Origin: Clostridia bacterium
GTDB taxonomy: Bacteria; Bacillota; Clostridia; Christensenellales; CAG-138
Length of the DNA stretch: 60,908 bases
Assembly (NCBI GenBank): GCA_003246365.1
Contig: QKAN01000012.1
Location: 1 to 60,908 of the forward strand
Direction: 5' to 3'
Shown here one piece after another: positions 59,403-60,908 of the stretch; positions within the stretch are counted from its first letter, which is position 1; the number at the start of each line of letters is the position of its first letter. A model generated the notes under the pieces. The model made no database searches, was not told where the DNA came from, and saw only the letters and a list, made by a program, of their open reading frames with translations. The position numbers and the translations under genes were made by a program.

Positions 59403-60386
59403 ATGTTTCAATTTCAAGAGGGCGTATCCGCTCTGACAGTTTGGGGTATTTGGCTGGCGGTGTTTGCTGCGCTGTTTCTCTTTAATGAAGTTGCGCGGCG
59501 CTGGAAGTGGGCCGGGTTCGTCAGCTTTATCGTGCTGCCGGCGGCGCTTTCCGTGCTCTGGTTCACCGTGCTGAAGGAAAAGACGTACACCGACTGGTTC
59601 CATCTGATGAAGGTGTATTCCTCCACCGCGGGTTGCATCGGTTTCTGGTGCATTCGTCATATTCAAAAGAGAGACAAGCTCACCGGCGAAGTGACATGGC
59701 GTTTGGCGGACGTAAAATGGGCGTTGATTTTTCCGCCGCTGATCCTTGCGATCAATATCCTCGAAGCTTGCGTACGCGACTTCCAGGTTGGCGCAACGTA
59801 TTGGCTCATGAACTCCGGCGCGATTGAAGGCGAAGTCACCGGCGTGCTCGGCGGACCTTGGAACTTCATGAACGGCATTGCGGGCCTTCTCAACATCATC
59901 ACGATCACCGGCTGGTTCGGCATCGTCATCCGCAAAAAGACCAAGCTCGACAGCAGCCGCGATATGCTCTGGCCGGATATGCTCTGGTTCTGGATTATCG
60001 CGTATGACCTCTGGAACTTTACCTATACCTACAACTGCATCCCGACGCACTCGTTCTATGCGGGGCTTGCGCTGCTCTTTGCGCCGACGCTCTGCGCCTT
60101 CACGCTCGGCAAGGGCGCATGGCTGCAGCACCGCGCGCAGACGCTGGCGATCTGGTGTATGTTCGCCCAGACGTTCCCGCTGTTTCAGGATCAGGGAATC
60201 CAGATGGTGCGCTCTACGTATAACCCCGTTATCTACACCGTGTTTGGCGCGGTTGCGCTGGGCGCGAACGTCGCCGTGCTGGTGTACATGATCTACAAGG
60301 TGGTCAAGACCAAGCGGAATCCGTACAAGGCAGAGCTTTATACCGACCTGAAGGAATACAAGGCGATCAAAGCGCTGGCGGAGTAA
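59403..60386 (+). CDS. DUF5692-like polytopic membrane protein
   Basis: 327 residues with about nine hydrophobic segments and many Trp residues. It opens MFQFQEGVSALTVWGIWLAV; middle segments include GPWNFMNGIAGLLNIITITG and LWPDMLWFWIIAYDLWNFTY. It resembles a conserved family of unknown function (DUF5692) of gut Clostridia; I give that name from memory of the pattern. AAGGGAG precedes ATG 59403; the frame stays open upstream to 59247 but overlaps the promoter. Monocistronic with its own promoter and leader. Function unknown, perhaps a transporter or sensor. Confidence 0.7.
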   Translation: MFQFQEGVSALTVWGIWLAVFAALFLFNEVARRWKWAGFVSFIVLPAALSVLWFTVLKEKTYTDWFHLMKVYSSTAGCIGFWCIRHIQKRDKLTGEVTWRLADVKWALIFPPLILAINILEACVRDFQVGATYWLMNSGAIEGEVTGVLGGPWNFMNGIAGLLNIITITGWFGIVIRKKTKLDSSRDMLWPDMLWFWIIAYDLWNFTYTYNCIPTHSFYAGLALLFAPTLCAFTLGKGAWLQHRAQTLAIWCMFAQTFPLFQDQGIQMVRSTYNPVIYTVFGAVALGANVAVLVYMIYKVVKTKRNPYKAELYTDLKEYKAIKALAE

Positions 60387-60422
60387 GGAAACAACTTAGA
60401 AAACCTGATAATTGGGTAAAAA

Positions 60423-60456
60423 AACAGCCTCTTCCGAGAGATCGGGGGAGGCTGTT
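60423..60456. terminator. Intrinsic terminator between converging genes
   Basis: AACAGCCTC-ttccgagagatcggg-GGAGGCTGTT, preceded by a run of A's and followed by GATTT. It lies between the DUF5692-like gene and the broken gene at the right edge. Confidence 0.8.
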
Positions 60457-60475
60457 GATTTAAAATGTAAAATAA

Positions 60476-60908
60476 CTAACTGGCATTTTCATGATAAATA
60501 TTGGCTGCAATTTGACAAAGTAAATCTAGGGAAGCTTGATCAGGAGGTTCTCTTTTTGAGAAGATATTTCTAATTGACTTAAAGTTCAGCTCGCAATCAA
60601 TAATTGCGCTGGAAAGTGAATTAAGTCTACTAAATGATAAACGATAAATTAAAGATAGAATTAAATCATCCACATACGAATGCAAATGCTCACCTAGGTC
60701 TTTTAAATTCGAAGGAGTTTTGCCTGTATGAGTTAATGCATTTCTTGCTCTATAAATTCTGTATATGTGCCATTTTACTCTTTCAGCATATATCTCCGAA
60801 ACTTCAAACAATTCCATTTTTGTTTTATAACGATCGTGCAAATTGATCAGTCTTTATCTTATAACTGGATAATTTTGTAGATTATCAGTTAAATCATTTA
60901 GTATAGGT
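60476..60908 (-). pseudogene. HEPN-like C-terminal fragment interrupted by an in-frame TAA (runs off the window)
   Basis: On the minus strand one frame is open from the window edge to 60476 except for a single TAA (complement of 60854-60856). Upstream it reads NDLTDNLQNYPVIR, then stop, then RLINLHDRYKTKMELFEVSE. After the stop, RVKWHIYRIYRARNALTH contains RNALTH, the R-x4-H motif of HEPN RNase domains (ApeA/Abi-type). A CAA-to-TAA change would explain the break. The remaining 121 codons from TTG 60841, or a shorter product from ATG 60817, could still be made. The DNA is more AT-rich than the neighbours. HEPN identity rests on one motif and helical pattern. Confidence 0.5.

Noticed and set aside
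1-60908. CRISPR array, tRNA, rRNA or insertion sequence
   Set aside because: No regularly spaced repeats, no cloverleaf with conserved T-loop sequence, no rRNA-like stretch and no transposase frame were found by eye; a tRNAscan and ISfinder search would settle it.

Overview
The window looks like chromosomal DNA of an anaerobic Bacillota, most likely a Clostridia-class organism. The evidence is two T-box leaders in front of Met and Ile genes, a rubredoxin, a K+-dependent-type membrane pyrophosphatase, a ferredoxin-linked 2-oxoacid oxidoreductase, FeoAB with its small Cys-rich partner, strong Shine-Dalgarno sites, frequent TTG starts and intrinsic terminators. No rRNA, tRNA, CRISPR array, insertion sequence or phage module was seen. 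The assignment rests on gene content, not on a marker phylogeny.

Layout. 1-5.3 kb: tail of a membrane protein, a lone glycosyltransferase-like gene between two near-identical terminators, then metG-GNAT-tatD on the minus strand behind a Met T-box. 5.3-17 kb: pth-mfd-PrsA-like lipoprotein, rubredoxin, an orphan cobalamin/siderophore-type binding lipoprotein, an alpha/beta hydrolase and an ftsW-ftsQ pair. 17-23.8 kb: LysR regulator, membrane pyrophosphatase, DtxR-type repressor and the divergent feoA-feoB-Cys-rich protein operon. 23.8-27.8 kb: an arsenic operon (arsR, ArsP-like permease, CxxC thioredoxin-like protein, two half-size permeases, ArsN-like acetyltransferase, arsC). 27.8-32.3 kb: TetR plus ABC-2 exporter, then MscS. 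32.3-35 kb: two unknown small proteins translationally coupled to an RsgA-type GTPase behind a long structured leader that holds a short peptide and a terminator; then crcB.

35.2-52 kb is a plant-polysaccharide locus: GH3 xylosidase/glucosidase, CUT1 sugar ABC importer without its ATPase, YesL-like protein, GH1 beta-glucosidase and GH94 cellobiose phosphorylase in an operon with a LacI regulator, then xylA and xylB, an AraC regulator and a DUF2000 protein. CTTAA/TTAAG-type half sites sit at the importer, lacI and xylA promoters and suggest one regulon. 52-58.9 kb: murI, a ParA-like ATPase with a four-subunit 2-oxoacid:ferredoxin oxidoreductase, and an Ile T-box driving an omega-amidase-like hydrolase and a branched-chain aminotransferase; the oxidoreductase and aminotransferase could together interconvert branched-chain acyl-CoA, oxoacids and amino acids. 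59-60.9 kb: a small-RNA candidate, a DUF5692-like membrane protein behind a structured leader, and an AT-rich HEPN-like gene broken by an in-frame stop.

The least explained parts are the leader/small-protein/GTPase unit at 33.4-34.4 kb, the duplicated GTTAG-CTAAC palindromes around the oxidoreductase promoter, the paired half-permeases in the arsenic operon, and the stop-interrupted HEPN-like gene at the right edge.
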